From the NCBI RefSeq assembly GCF_000768315.1, contig NZ_AQQX01000003.1, positions 124,001 through 188,000 on the forward strand: a stretch of DNA of 64,000 bases, written 5' to 3'. This document shows positions 51,834-60,350 of this stretch, in pieces. Position numbers and translations under genes: made by a program. The notes beneath the pieces were generated by a model. It made no database searches, was not told the origin of the DNA, and worked only from the letters and a program-made list of their open reading frames with translations. This stretch comes from Pseudooceanicola atlanticus. Lineage in GTDB: Bacteria; Pseudomonadota; Alphaproteobacteria; Rhodobacterales; Rhodobacteraceae. The first letter of the stretch is position 1. Each line of letters begins with the position of its first letter.

Positions 51834-53294
51834 TTAGATCCCCGCCGGAATGTTCATCGGGTCACGCTCGACGGACCGCGGAGAGTTCAGCTCTTTCCAC
51901 TTCGACAGCGCCTTGTGGGCGGAGGCGAAGGGTTTGCGCGGCACGAACCGGCCGCGGCCGGGCTGGGGCTGCGAATTCTGACCCCAGGCCCAGATGACCT
52001 CGCCACGCGACAGGGTGTAACGCGGCTGGGCGGTGACCTCGTAGCCCTCGAACACGTTGTAATCGAGGATGGAATGGTGGTTCGACGCGCTGATCGTCTT
52101 GGAGATCGACGGGTCCCAGACCACCACATCCGCATCCGCGCCCGGCACCAGCGCGCCCTTCTTGGGATACATGTTCAGGATCTTGGCGATGTTGGACGAG
52201 GTGACGGCGACGAATTCCTCCGGCGTCAGGCGGCCGGTTTCCACGCCGAAGGTCCAGAGCACGGCAAGGCGTTCTTCCAACCCGTTGGTACCATTGGGGA
52301 TTTTCGTGAAATCGCCCACCCCCATCCGCTTCTGTTCGGAGGAGAACGCGGCGTGGTCAGTGGCCACGACCTGAAGCGACCCGGCCTGAAGCCCGGCCCA
52401 CAAACCGTCCTGGTGTTCCTTGCCACGGAACGGCGGCGACATCACCCGGCAGGCAGAATGCAGCCAGTCCTCGGACAGGTATTCATCGTCATCCAGCGTC
52501 AGGAATTGCGCCAGCGGTTCGCCGTAGACGCGCATCCCCTTCTGGCGGGCCCGGCGGATCGCCTCGTGGGCCTGTTCGCAGGAGACATGCACGATATAAA
52601 GCGGCACACCGGCGGCATCGGCGATGGTGATCGCGCGGTTCGCGGCCTCGCCCTCGAATTCCGGCGGACGCGAGCGGGCATGCCATTCCGGCCCGGTTTT
52701 GCCCTCGGCCAGGAACTTCTTCTGCATCAGGTCGACAAGGTCACCGTTCTCGGCATGGACCATGGGCAGCGCGCCCAGTTCCTTGCAGCGAGAGAAGGAT
52801 GCGAACATCTCGTCATCCTCGACCATCAGCGCGCCCTTGTAGGCCATGAAGTGCTTGAAGGAGTTCACACCCGCATCAACTGCGTCCTTCATCTCGTTGA
52901 AAACATTCTCGTTCCAGCCGGTGACCGCCATGTGATAACCGATGTCGGAGCAGATCTGCGGGGCCGATTTGCGGTGCCATTCCTGGATCGCGTTCTTGAT
53001 CGACCCGTCTTCGCCCGGCAGGCAGAAATCGATCAGCATCGTGGTGCCGCCCGTGGCCGCGGCCCAGGTGCCCGTCTCGAAGGTCTCGGCGGCGGTCGTG
53101 CCCATGAAGGGCATTTCCAGGTGGGTGTGCGGGTCTATGCCGCCGGGGATCACGTAGGCTTCGGAGGCGTCGATCACCTCGTCGCCCTTCAGGTTCTCCC
53201 CAATCTCGGCGATGGTTTCGCCCTCGATCAGCACGTCGCCCTTGAACTGGCGGTCGGCGGTCACGATCGTCCCGCCCTTGATGACCTTGCTCAT
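51834..53294 (-). CDS. hydA: Dihydropyrimidinase
   Basis: A 486-residue amidohydrolase-superfamily enzyme opening dihydrouracil/dihydrothymine (and hydantoins) to N-carbamoyl-beta-amino acids. The zinc site comprises PGGIDPHTHLEMPFMG (HxH), FKHFMAYKGALMV (the carboxylated Lys is the one in AYKGAL), HAENGDLV, YIVHVSCEQA and VVATDHAAFS (last Asp). The start at 53294 follows GGGAGAA. It heads a five-gene operon with an ABC importer. A TTTGACATGACAAA site lies about 20 bases upstream. Confidence 0.93.
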   Translation of the reverse strand: MSKVIKGGTIVTADRQFKGDVLIEGETIAEIGENLKGDEVIDASEAYVIPGGIDPHTHLEMPFMGTTAAETFETGTWAAATGGTTMLIDFCLPGEDGSIKNAIQEWHRKSAPQICSDIGYHMAVTGWNENVFNEMKDAVDAGVNSFKHFMAYKGALMVEDDEMFASFSRCKELGALPMVHAENGDLVDLMQKKFLAEGKTGPEWHARSRPPEFEGEAANRAITIADAAGVPLYIVHVSCEQAHEAIRRARQKGMRVYGEPLAQFLTLDDDEYLSEDWLHSACRVMSPPFRGKEHQDGLWAGLQAGSLQVVATDHAAFSSEQKRMGVGDFTKIPNGTNGLEERLAVLWTFGVETGRLTPEEFVAVTSSNIAKILNMYPKKGALVPGADADVVVWDPSISKTISASNHHSILDYNVFEGYEVTAQPRYTLSRGEVIWAWGQNSQPQPGRGRFVPRKPFASAHKALSKWKELNSPRSVERDPMNIPAGI

Positions 53295-53313
53295 GAGAGT
53301 TCTCCCTGTTTCT

Positions 53314-53327
53314 TTTGACATGACAAA
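53314..53327. promoter_or_regulatory. Palindrome-like site upstream of dihydropyrimidinase
   Basis: TTTGACATGACAAA is symmetric around CATG except for the two inner A bases. It lies 20 bp before the start codon, where a repressor would block transcription or initiation. It resembles but does not equal the RutR-type site at 55159. Confidence 0.35.
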
Positions 53328-53430
53328 CCGCGCCACTGTCCACATTCGGACAGGGCGCGCCCGCGCATCGTGCGCGGCGTGGCAGATTGTTCAGCGAACG
53401 GGCCGAGGATCATCCCCCCGCCCGCGTGAC

Positions 53431-53685
53431 TTACTCGCAGAGCGGCCCGCGACCGCTTTGCACCGGCACCATCGACCCATCGGCCGCCGGCTGATGGAAG
53501 CAGCCGTTTTCGTCCATGACGATGCTGTCCGGCCCCAGCGGCACCGGGGCCGCGGGTTTCATTTCCGGCGCCATGATGGACACGTTGTCCGGCTTCATCG
53601 GATTGTGGGACTTGATATAGGCGCATCCGGAGGTCCCGGAGAGCAGGACGGCACAGAATAGGCCGATCGAGATTTTTGTAGGCAT
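53431..53685 (-). CDS. Small lipoprotein-like protein
   Basis: An 84-residue product. The N-terminus MPTKISIGLFCAVLLSGTSGCAYIK is a signal peptide with Cys at a lipobox-like site (SGTSGC, weak at -3), so an outer- or inner-membrane lipoprotein is likely. The mature 60 residues are Pro/Met-rich with two more Cys (ENGCFHQP, GPLCE) that may bond. AGGGG lies upstream of the chosen start. It sits between the amidohydrolase and dihydropyrimidinase genes on the same strand; whether it takes part in pyrimidine use is not shown. Confidence 0.6.
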   Translation of the reverse strand: MPTKISIGLFCAVLLSGTSGCAYIKSHNPMKPDNVSIMAPEMKPAAPVPLGPDSIVMDENGCFHQPAADGSMVPVQSGRGPLCE

Positions 53686-53883
53686 GGTCGCACCCCTTTT
53701 CGGCTGCGAAAAAGTCATTGAAACGGGCCGCGCCCGAATGACCCCGCCCAGACTTATCTTGCCCCGAGCCCTGCCGTTGCGGCAAGCCTCTTGATGCACG
53801 CATAACGCGCAAGAACTGTTTCCCTTGCAAATCAGAGCATTGTCCCGCGGCCTGCGCCCCGGTTGTGCCAGGATGCAGCTGGA

Positions 53884-55134
53884 TCACTCGACGATCTCCG
53901 CCGTTTCGACTACCGCATGCAGCAGGACATCCGCGCCGGCGGTCGCCCATTCCTTGCTGATCTCTTCGGCCTCGTTATGGCTCAGCCCGTCGACACAGGG
54001 ACACATGATCATCGCTGTCGGTGCGACCTGGTTGATCCAGCAGGCATCGTGGCCCGCACCCGAAATGATGTCGCGTTGCGAATATCCCAGGCGTTCGGCC
54101 GCGTCGCGCAGGGCAGTGACGCAGCCATCGTCGAACTTGACCGGATCGAAGCCGCCGACCTTTTCAAATTCGACCTTCAACTCCATCTCGTCGCAAATCT
54201 TTTGGGCGCCCTCTTTCAGGCGGGCCTCCATATCCTCGATCACCGACAGTTCCGGCGAGCGGAAGTCGACGGTGAAGACGACCTTGCCGGGGATCACGTT
54301 GCGCGAGTTCGGGAAGACCTCGATATGGCCCGCGGCCCCGACGGCGTCGGGTTTGTTGGACCAGGCGATTTCGTCCACCAGTTGCAGCACCTTGGCCATG
54401 CCCAGGCCCGCATTGCGGCGCATCGGCATCGGGGTCGACCCGGTATGGGCGTCCTTGCCGGTGATCGTCACCTGCGTCCAGGACAGGCCCTGGCCATGGG
54501 TCACGATGCCCACATCCTTGCCCTCTGCCTCGAGGATCGGGCCCTGTTCGATATGCAGTTCGAAGAAGGCATGCATCTTGCGGCTGCCCACGGGCTCTTC
54601 GCCCTCCCAGCCGATGCGCTTCAATTCATCGCCGAATTTCAGACCCTTGGCGTCTTCGCGATCCTTGGCCCATGCCTCGGTATGGACACCGGCGAACACA
54701 CCGGAGGCCAGCATGGCGGGGGCGTAGCGGGTGCCCTCTTCGTTGGTCCAGTTGGTCACGACGATCGGGTGCTTGGTCTTCACGTCCAGATCATTGAGCG
54801 TACGGATCAGTTCCAGTGCGCCGAGGACGCCCAGAACCCCGTCATATTTACCGCCCGTCGGCTGCGTATCGAGGTGAGAGCCCACATAGACCGGCAGCGC
54901 GTCCGGGTCGGCACCGGGGCGCATGGCGAACATGTTGCCCATCGTGTCGAGCCCCATTTCGCACCCCGCATCCTCGCACCATTTCTGGAACAGCGCGCGG
55001 CCCTCCGCATCCTCGTCGGTCAGGGTCTGGCGGTTGTTGCCGCCCGCGACGCCGGGGCCGATCTTTGCCATCTCCATCAGGCTGTCCCACAAACGGTCGC
55101 CATTGATTCTGAAGTTTTCGCCGGGTGCCGCCAT
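53884..55134 (-). CDS. Zn-dependent amidohydrolase (beta-ureidopropionase/N-carbamoyl amino acid hydrolase)
   Basis: A 416-residue M20-type amidase that removes the carbamoyl group from N-carbamoyl-beta-alanine or N-carbamoyl amino acids, the step after dihydropyrimidinase. Metal motifs are VGSHLDTQPTGGKYDGVLGVLGALE (His and bridging Asp), TNWTNEEGTRYAP (Glu pair), HAFFELHIEQGPILE (His) and, near the end, HNEAEEI (last His). The HLDTQP and ELHIEQG motifs are those of the HyuC/allantoate amidohydrolase clade. An AGGAG site precedes the start. It is divergent from the RutR-like gene, with a RutR-type operator in between. Confidence 0.92.
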   Translation of the reverse strand: MAAPGENFRINGDRLWDSLMEMAKIGPGVAGGNNRQTLTDEDAEGRALFQKWCEDAGCEMGLDTMGNMFAMRPGADPDALPVYVGSHLDTQPTGGKYDGVLGVLGALELIRTLNDLDVKTKHPIVVTNWTNEEGTRYAPAMLASGVFAGVHTEAWAKDREDAKGLKFGDELKRIGWEGEEPVGSRKMHAFFELHIEQGPILEAEGKDVGIVTHGQGLSWTQVTITGKDAHTGSTPMPMRRNAGLGMAKVLQLVDEIAWSNKPDAVGAAGHIEVFPNSRNVIPGKVVFTVDFRSPELSVIEDMEARLKEGAQKICDEMELKVEFEKVGGFDPVKFDDGCVTALRDAAERLGYSQRDIISGAGHDACWINQVAPTAMIMCPCVDGLSHNEAEEISKEWATAGADVLLHAVVETAEIVE

Positions 55135-55158
55135 CGTATTCTCCTGGGCCGGAACATT

Positions 55159-55174
55159 TTGACCAATCGGTCAA
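55159..55174. promoter_or_regulatory. RutR-type operator
   Basis: TTGACCAATCGGTCAA lies 24 bases upstream of the amidohydrolase start. The E. coli RutR consensus is TTGACCAnnTGGTCAA; only one base differs. The adjacent TetR protein is RutR-like, so this is probably its binding site and pyrimidines the inducer. Confidence 0.7.
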
Positions 55175-55245
55175 AGCGAGGCTATCAGAGCGCAAGACCC
55201 AGTCAAGAAAATCGCCCGGCCAAACAGCAGCGAACTACCCGGCAA

Positions 55246-55262
55246 TGACCATTTTTTGGTCA
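55246..55262. promoter_or_regulatory. Second TGACCA inverted repeat before the TetR gene
   Basis: TGACCATTTTTTGGTCA has exact TGACCA and TGGTCA arms, five bases apart, versus two in the RutR consensus. It lies 68 bp before the regulator start. It may be an autoregulatory site of altered spacing. Confidence 0.45.
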
Positions 55263-55330
55263 CGGCTGGACTTGCCCGGCAAACTGCGAAACATTGATCC
55301 TCAAGACATTTTCGAAGCCGAGGCCTTGCA

Positions 55331-55948
55331 GTGAAAGACAATCCCGCCGGACAGACACGTATCCAACGGCATAAGATCGCGACCATCACGGATGCCGCCC
55401 TCGACGTATTCTCCACGCATGGGTTCCGCGGCTCCACCGTTGACCAGATCGCGAAGGCGGCAGAGCTGTCGAAACCGAACCTGCTGTATTATTTCCCCAG
55501 CAAGGAGGCGATCCACACCCACCTGCTGGACAACCTTCTGGACATCTGGGTCGATCCGCTGCGCCAGTTGGATCCCGAGGGCGATCCGCTGGAGGAAATC
55601 CTCACCTATGTGCGCCGCAAGCTGGCGATGAGCCGCGACATGCCGCGCGAAAGCCGGCTGTTCGCGAACGAGGTCCTCCAGGGCGCGCAGCATATTGGCG
55701 ACTCGCTGTCGAATTTCCTCAAGCCGCTGGTCGATGAAAAGGCCGCGGTCATTCAATTATGGATGGACCAGGGCGCGCTGAAACCGTCCGATCCGCGTCA
55801 CCTGATCTTTTCCATCTGGTCGCTGACGCAGCATTACGCGGATTTCGACGTGCAGGTGCGCGCCGTCCTGGGGCCGGAGGTCGAAGACCCCTTCCCCGAA
55901 GCCGAGGATTACCTGATCACGCTTTTCAGCCGCCAGCTGAAGGTCTGA
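55331..55948 (+). CDS. TetR family regulator, RutR-like
   Basis: A 205-residue TetR regulator. The HTH is in AALDVFSTHGFRGSTVDQIAKAAELSKPNLLYYFPSKEAI (about 19-58). The C-terminal ligand domain (VLQGAQHIGDSLSNFLKPLVDEKAAVIQLWMDQG, LIFSIWSLTQHYADF) resembles RutR, whose ligands are uracil and thymine. It starts with GTG without a strong ribosome site. Its divergent position next to the amidohydrolase and operator suggests it represses the pyrimidine genes until a pyrimidine is present. Confidence 0.85.
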   Translation: MKDNPAGQTRIQRHKIATITDAALDVFSTHGFRGSTVDQIAKAAELSKPNLLYYFPSKEAIHTHLLDNLLDIWVDPLRQLDPEGDPLEEILTYVRRKLAMSRDMPRESRLFANEVLQGAQHIGDSLSNFLKPLVDEKAAVIQLWMDQGALKPSDPRHLIFSIWSLTQHYADFDVQVRAVLGPEVEDPFPEAEDYLITLFSRQLKV

Positions 55949-56096
55949 TCCCCCCTCCGCGACCCATTTTGCGATTTTGCACACCCGCCTGACGGGGTTT
56001 GTCCCCTTGCCTCCGGCACGTCCTGCTTCTAGCTGGTCCCAGGGGAGGCGCAGACAGGGTCCTCACCGATCCTCACGAGACAGAAAGCAGGTCCCG

Positions 56097-57314
56097 ATGA
56101 CCGACAAGACGGCCGACGCGCCGACCGCCGCAATGACCGGCGCGGCCAAGGAAATCTCTGCCCGCGCGGTTCTGTTCGCCCTCGCCATGGGTGGGTTCGC
56201 CATCGGCACGACGGAATTCGCGGCCATGGCGCTGGTGCCGGATTTCGCCGCCGATCTGGGCGTGACCGAGGCCAAAGCCGCCGATGCGATCAGCGCCTAT
56301 GCGCTTGGCGTGGTCGTCGGCGCGCCGGTGCTGGCCGTGGCCGGCGCCCGGATGCGCAAACGGATGCTGCTGATCTGGCTGATGCTGGCCTTCGCCGTCT
56401 TCAACACGCTGTCCGCCCTTGCCCCGAGCTTCGGCCTGTTCACCGCGTCGCGGTTCCTGTCAGGCCTGCCGCACGGCGCCTATTTCGGCGTTGCTGCATT
56501 GGTCGCGGCCTCGGTCGTGCCGCGCAACAAGCGTGCCTCGGCGGTGGCGCGGGTCTTCCTGGGCCTGACCATCGCCACGACCATCGGCGTTCCGGCGGCT
56601 AGTTTCCTGAGCCAGTTCATCGGCTGGCGGTCGGGCTTTGTCATCGTCGGCGGGTTGGCCCTGGCCACGGCCGTCGCGGTCTACCTCAAGGCCCCGCGCA
56701 CTCCCGCCGATCCCGATGCCAACCCCCTGCGCGAACTGGGCGCCCTGAAAAACCGGCAGGTGATCCTTACGCTGTTGACCGGGGCTATAGGCTTTGGCGG
56801 GTTCTTTGCGGTCTACACCTATATCGCCTCTACCGTGCAGACGACGTTGGGCGGGTCCGAAACCGCCGTCGCGGCGATGTTGATGGTGGCCGGGCTGGGC
56901 ATGACCGTCTTCACCATCGTGATGGGTGCGCTGGCCGATCGCAGCCTGAACGTCACCGCCTTCATCGCCTTCGCGGGCGGCGTGGTCGTTCTGGGCCTCT
57001 ACCCCGCCGCCGCCTATGGCGGGCTGTGGTCGATGGCCGTCGTGATCGGCTTCATGGGCGTGTTGGGCGGCGTGTCGACGGTGATGCAGACCCGGCTGAT
57101 GAACGTCGCGGGCGATGCGCAGCAATTGGCGGCGTCCCTGCACCATGCAGCATTCAACACCGCCAACGCCCTTGGCCCCTTCCTGGCGGCACGGGTGATC
57201 GAGGCCGGGTACGGCTTCCCAGCCTCGGGCTATGTCGGCGCGGGGCTGAGTGCGGCCGGTTTCGTCCTTTACGCGGTGACGCTGTGGGATGCGCGGCGCA
57301 GCGGGCTGGAATAG
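56097..57314 (+). CDS. MFS transporter of the AraJ/YdhP type
   Basis: A 405-residue, 12-helix major facilitator. ARAVLFALAMGGFAIGTTEFAAMALVPDFAADLGV is the start of the AraJ/sugar-efflux group (GxTEF). GARMRKRMLLIWLM is the helix 2-3 motif. FLSGLPHGAYFGVAALVAASVVP follows the GxxHGxxF pattern of the group. The substrate is unknown; efflux is usual in this group. GCAGG lies upstream. Its neighbours are pyrimidine genes but a link is not shown. It converges on preA at a bidirectional terminator. Confidence 0.85.
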   Translation: MTDKTADAPTAAMTGAAKEISARAVLFALAMGGFAIGTTEFAAMALVPDFAADLGVTEAKAADAISAYALGVVVGAPVLAVAGARMRKRMLLIWLMLAFAVFNTLSALAPSFGLFTASRFLSGLPHGAYFGVAALVAASVVPRNKRASAVARVFLGLTIATTIGVPAASFLSQFIGWRSGFVIVGGLALATAVAVYLKAPRTPADPDANPLRELGALKNRQVILTLLTGAIGFGGFFAVYTYIASTVQTTLGGSETAVAAMLMVAGLGMTVFTIVMGALADRSLNVTAFIAFAGGVVVLGLYPAAAYGGLWSMAVVIGFMGVLGGVSTVMQTRLMNVAGDAQQLAASLHHAAFNTANALGPFLAARVIEAGYGFPASGYVGAGLSAAGFVLYAVTLWDARRSGLE

Positions 57315-57337
57315 GCCAAGCCACTCAAAAGGCATGA

Positions 57338-57363
57338 AAAAAGGGGGCCGAGGCCCACTTTTT
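57338..57363. terminator. Bidirectional terminator between MFS and preA
   Basis: A-run, GGGGGCC, GAG-type loop, GGCCC, then T-run. With T-runs on both strands it ends the plus-strand MFS and the minus-strand preT-preA transcripts. Confidence 0.7.
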
Positions 57364-57381
57364 GCTTCGAATGTCCGGCAA

Positions 57382-58686
57382 TCACTCCGCCGCTTTGACC
57401 GCGCCGGGATTGTTCGGGTGGGTCGTCCAGTTGGCATAGTCTCCGACCTCGCGGCCGGTGCGCGGGTCGATGGCGCCCTTTTCCATCTGGACCATGGTGA
57501 TGCAATCCTCCACCGGGCAGACATTGACGCAGAGGTTGCAGGCCACGCATTCCTCGTCCTTGACGGTGAAGACGCGGTCCTCGGACATGGCGATGGCCTG
57601 GTGCGAGGTGTCCTCGCAGGCGGCGTAGCAGCGACCGCACTGGATGCAGGCATCCTGGTCGATCTTGGCCTTGGTCACGTATTCGAGGTTCAGGTACTGC
57701 CAGTCGGTGACATTTGGCACGGCCTTGCCGACGAAATCGGAGGTCGAGGTGTAGCCCTTCTCGTCCATCCACTGCGACAGGCCCGAGATCATCTCCTGCA
57801 CGACCTTGAAGCCGTAGGTCATTGCGGCGGTGCAGACCTGCACGTTGCCGCAGCCCAGCACCATGAATTCTGCCGCGTCGCGCCAGGTGGTGACCCCGCC
57901 GATGCCGCTGATCGGCAGGCCCTGGGTTTCCGGATTGCGCGCGATTTCCGACACCATCGACAGCGCGATCGGCTTGACCGCCGGGCCGCAATAGCCGCCG
58001 TGGGACCCCTTGCCGTCAATCGTCGGCTCGGGCGCCATCAGGTCAAGATCCACATGGGTGATCGAGTTGATCGTATTGATCAGCGACACCGCGTCGGCCC
58101 CACCCAGCTTGGCCGCCGTGGCGGGTTTGCGGATGTCGGTGATGTTCGGGGTCAGCTTCACGATGACCGGCTTGGAATAGTATTTCTTGCACCATTCCGT
58201 GACCATCTGGATGTATTCCGGCACCTGCCCCACGGCCGAACCCATGCCGCGTTCGGACATGCCATGAGGGCAGCCGAAGTTCAGCTCGATCCCGTCGGCG
58301 CCGGTTTCCTCGACCAACGGCAGGATTTTCTTCCAGCTTTCTTCCTCGCACGGGACCATGATCGATGCGATCAGCGCGTGGTCGGGATAGTCCTTTTTGA
58401 CCCGCGTCATCTCTTCGAGGTTGCGATAGAGATCACGGTCGGTGATCAGTTCGATATTGTTAAGGCCCAGAAGACGACGATCCGCCCCCCAGATCGCGCC
58501 GTAACGGGGGCCGTTCACGTTGACGACCGGCGGGCCTTCTTCGCCCAGGGTCTTCCAGACGACACCGCCCCAACCGGCCTCGTAGGCGCGGCGGACGTTG
58601 TATTCCTTGTCGGTCGGCGGCGCCGAGGCCAGCCAGAAGGGATTGGGGGATTTGATACCCAGGAAGTCGCTCGTCAGGTCTGCCAT
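57382..58686 (-). CDS. preA: Dihydropyrimidine dehydrogenase subunit PreA
   Basis: A 434-residue flavoprotein subunit reducing uracil or thymine to the dihydro form. Residues 1-300 form an FMN TIM barrel with the active-site Cys in IELNFGCPHGMSERGMGSA. The C-terminal ferredoxin part carries two 4Fe-4S motifs, CIQCGRCYAAC and CVACNLCVNVC (about 340-395). Electrons come from PreT through these clusters. The start at 58686 follows GGGAGA, only two bases after the preT stop. It is a normal bacterial PreA length. Confidence 0.94.
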   Translation of the reverse strand: MADLTSDFLGIKSPNPFWLASAPPTDKEYNVRRAYEAGWGGVVWKTLGEEGPPVVNVNGPRYGAIWGADRRLLGLNNIELITDRDLYRNLEEMTRVKKDYPDHALIASIMVPCEEESWKKILPLVEETGADGIELNFGCPHGMSERGMGSAVGQVPEYIQMVTEWCKKYYSKPVIVKLTPNITDIRKPATAAKLGGADAVSLINTINSITHVDLDLMAPEPTIDGKGSHGGYCGPAVKPIALSMVSEIARNPETQGLPISGIGGVTTWRDAAEFMVLGCGNVQVCTAAMTYGFKVVQEMISGLSQWMDEKGYTSTSDFVGKAVPNVTDWQYLNLEYVTKAKIDQDACIQCGRCYAACEDTSHQAIAMSEDRVFTVKDEECVACNLCVNVCPVEDCITMVQMEKGAIDPRTGREVGDYANWTTHPNNPGAVKAAE

Positions 58687-58688
58687 GG

Positions 58689-60026
58689 TCACTCTCCCAT
58701 CAGCGTGGCGTGAATGTCTTCGGCGGCATCGCGGCCCTCGGCCACGGCCGTCACGGTCAGGTCGTCCCCGCCCGAGGCGCAATCGCCCCCGGCCCAGACG
58801 CCGTCCAGCCCGGTGCGGCCCGCCTCTTCGACAGCGATCTTGCCACCGGTCAGGGTCAGCCCCTCCGGCGCGCCGGTCAGGCTTTGGCCGATGGCGCGGA
58901 AACACTGGTCGGCCTTGATGCGGAAGGTTTCGCCGGTTCCGGTCAGCCGGCCGCCTTCATCGGTGGTGTATTCGAACTCCACCTCGGCGACGGCGCCGTT
59001 GCCATGCAGGGCGACGGGCTGGACATTGGTGAGGATCGTGACGCCCTTCGAAGTCGCGAGCTCCCGCTCATATTCCGAGGCCGCCATGCGGTCCGCGCCG
59101 CGGCGATAGGCGATGGTCACCCGTTCGGCCCCCAGCAACTTGGACTGAACCGCGGCGTCCACGGCGGTCATGCCGCCGCCGATCACGACGACATCGCGCC
59201 CCACGGGCAGCGCGGCCAGATCACCGGCCTGGCGCAGATCGGCGATGAAGTCGACCGCATCGACCGCGTTCGTCTTGTCATCGCCCGGCAGGCCAAGCGC
59301 GTTGACCCCGGCCAGCCCCATCCCGAGGAAGACCGCGTCATATTCGGCCTTCAGCTGGTCCAGCGACAGGTCGGCGCCAAGCGCCTTTCCCGTCTCTATC
59401 CGGATGCCGCCGATGCGCAGCAGCCAGTCGACCTCGGCCTGGGCGAAATCGTTCGTGCTCTTGTAGCTGGCAATGCCGTATTCGTTCAGACCGCCGGGCT
59501 TGGCCTTGGCATCGAAGACGACGACGTCATGACCCTTCATTGCCAGCCGGTGCGCGCAGGACAGACCCGCAGGCCCTGCCCCGACAACCGCGACCGTCTT
59601 GCCCGTCGGGGCGGCGCGGTCGAAGGGATGGGTGTTGGAGGCCATCAATGTGTCGGTGGCGTAGCGCTGGAGGCGACCGATCTCGACCGGCTTGCCCTCG
59701 GCCACTTCGCGCACGCAGACTTCTTCGCAGAGCGTTTCGGTCGGGCAGACCCGGGCGCACATGCCGCCAAGGATGTTCTGTTCCAGGATCGTCTTCGCGG
59801 CGGCCTCGGGCGTGCCGGTGGCGATCTGGCGAATGAACAGCGGAATGTCGATCGAGGTCGGACAGGCCGTCATGCAGGGCGCATCATGGCAGAAGTAACA
59901 GCGATCTGCGGCGACATGCGCTTCGTGCGGGGCAAGGGGCGGATGCAGGTCCGAAAAGTTCTGGGCCAGCGTCTCTTTCGGCAGCCGATCCGGGGCGATG
60001 CCATCGGTGCGGGGAGAATTGCTCAT
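58689..60026 (-). CDS. preT: Dihydropyrimidine dehydrogenase subunit PreT
   Basis: A 445-residue NAD(P)-dependent oxidoreductase feeding electrons to PreA. The N-terminal cysteine motifs CYFCHDAPCMTACP and CARVCPTETLCEEVC hold 4Fe-4S clusters, as in glutamate synthase small subunit. VAVVGAGPAGLSCAHRLA (about 140) is the FAD-binding fold; VVVIGGGMTAVDAAVQSKLLGAE (about 285) is the NAD(P)H fold. PreTA converts uracil to dihydrouracil, the step before dihydropyrimidinase. It is the first gene of a two-gene operon. Confidence 0.94.
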   Translation of the reverse strand: MSNSPRTDGIAPDRLPKETLAQNFSDLHPPLAPHEAHVAADRCYFCHDAPCMTACPTSIDIPLFIRQIATGTPEAAAKTILEQNILGGMCARVCPTETLCEEVCVREVAEGKPVEIGRLQRYATDTLMASNTHPFDRAAPTGKTVAVVGAGPAGLSCAHRLAMKGHDVVVFDAKAKPGGLNEYGIASYKSTNDFAQAEVDWLLRIGGIRIETGKALGADLSLDQLKAEYDAVFLGMGLAGVNALGLPGDDKTNAVDAVDFIADLRQAGDLAALPVGRDVVVIGGGMTAVDAAVQSKLLGAERVTIAYRRGADRMAASEYERELATSKGVTILTNVQPVALHGNGAVAEVEFEYTTDEGGRLTGTGETFRIKADQCFRAIGQSLTGAPEGLTLTGGKIAVEEAGRTGLDGVWAGGDCASGGDDLTVTAVAEGRDAAEDIHATLMGE

Positions 60027-60350
60027 CGGGGTCTCCGGCGGTTTCTGTCCCCTTCAGCCTGACACAGGTCGTTTTTTTATCAAACGGTAAAATTTGTTCC
60101 GGGCGGTCGCTGCAGGGCTGGAAGCACAAAAACCGTGCAGCGGCAGCAGACCTCATATAGCCGACGAAAAAACTCGGAAAATAGAGCTCGCGGTTGAAAT
60201 AAAGAGGCCGGAGGGTCATTCCGATCTCTCCGGCCATCTATTTCAGAAATATCGTTTTCCAGAGAAAACAATATTAATGATTATTGATATCGCCCGCTTT
60301 GACGTTAACTGACGTCACAATTGCATGACGCCAATTGACGACACATGCGA
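60027..60350. other. 324-bp spacer holding the preTA promoter region and hns-like terminator
   Basis: Right part: the terminator-like hairpin (60206-60235) of the H-NS-like gene. Left part: an A/T-rich block (60068-60094, with a T-run) upstream of preT. I see no RutR-type TTGACC palindrome here, which would have been expected if preTA were under the same regulator by the same site. Confidence 0.4.
60206..60235 (-). terminator. Terminator-like hairpin after the H-NS-like gene
   Basis: Arms GGCCGGAG and CTCCGGCC are exact complements with a 14-base loop. On the minus strand TCTTTATTT follows, giving an intrinsic-terminator shape about 115 bp beyond the stop. Confidence 0.5.

Noticed and set aside
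50562-53318. 918-codon plus-strand frame across the pyrimidine operon
   Set aside because: Covers parts of three clear minus-strand genes, including a TAAGTG junction; no recognisable domain.
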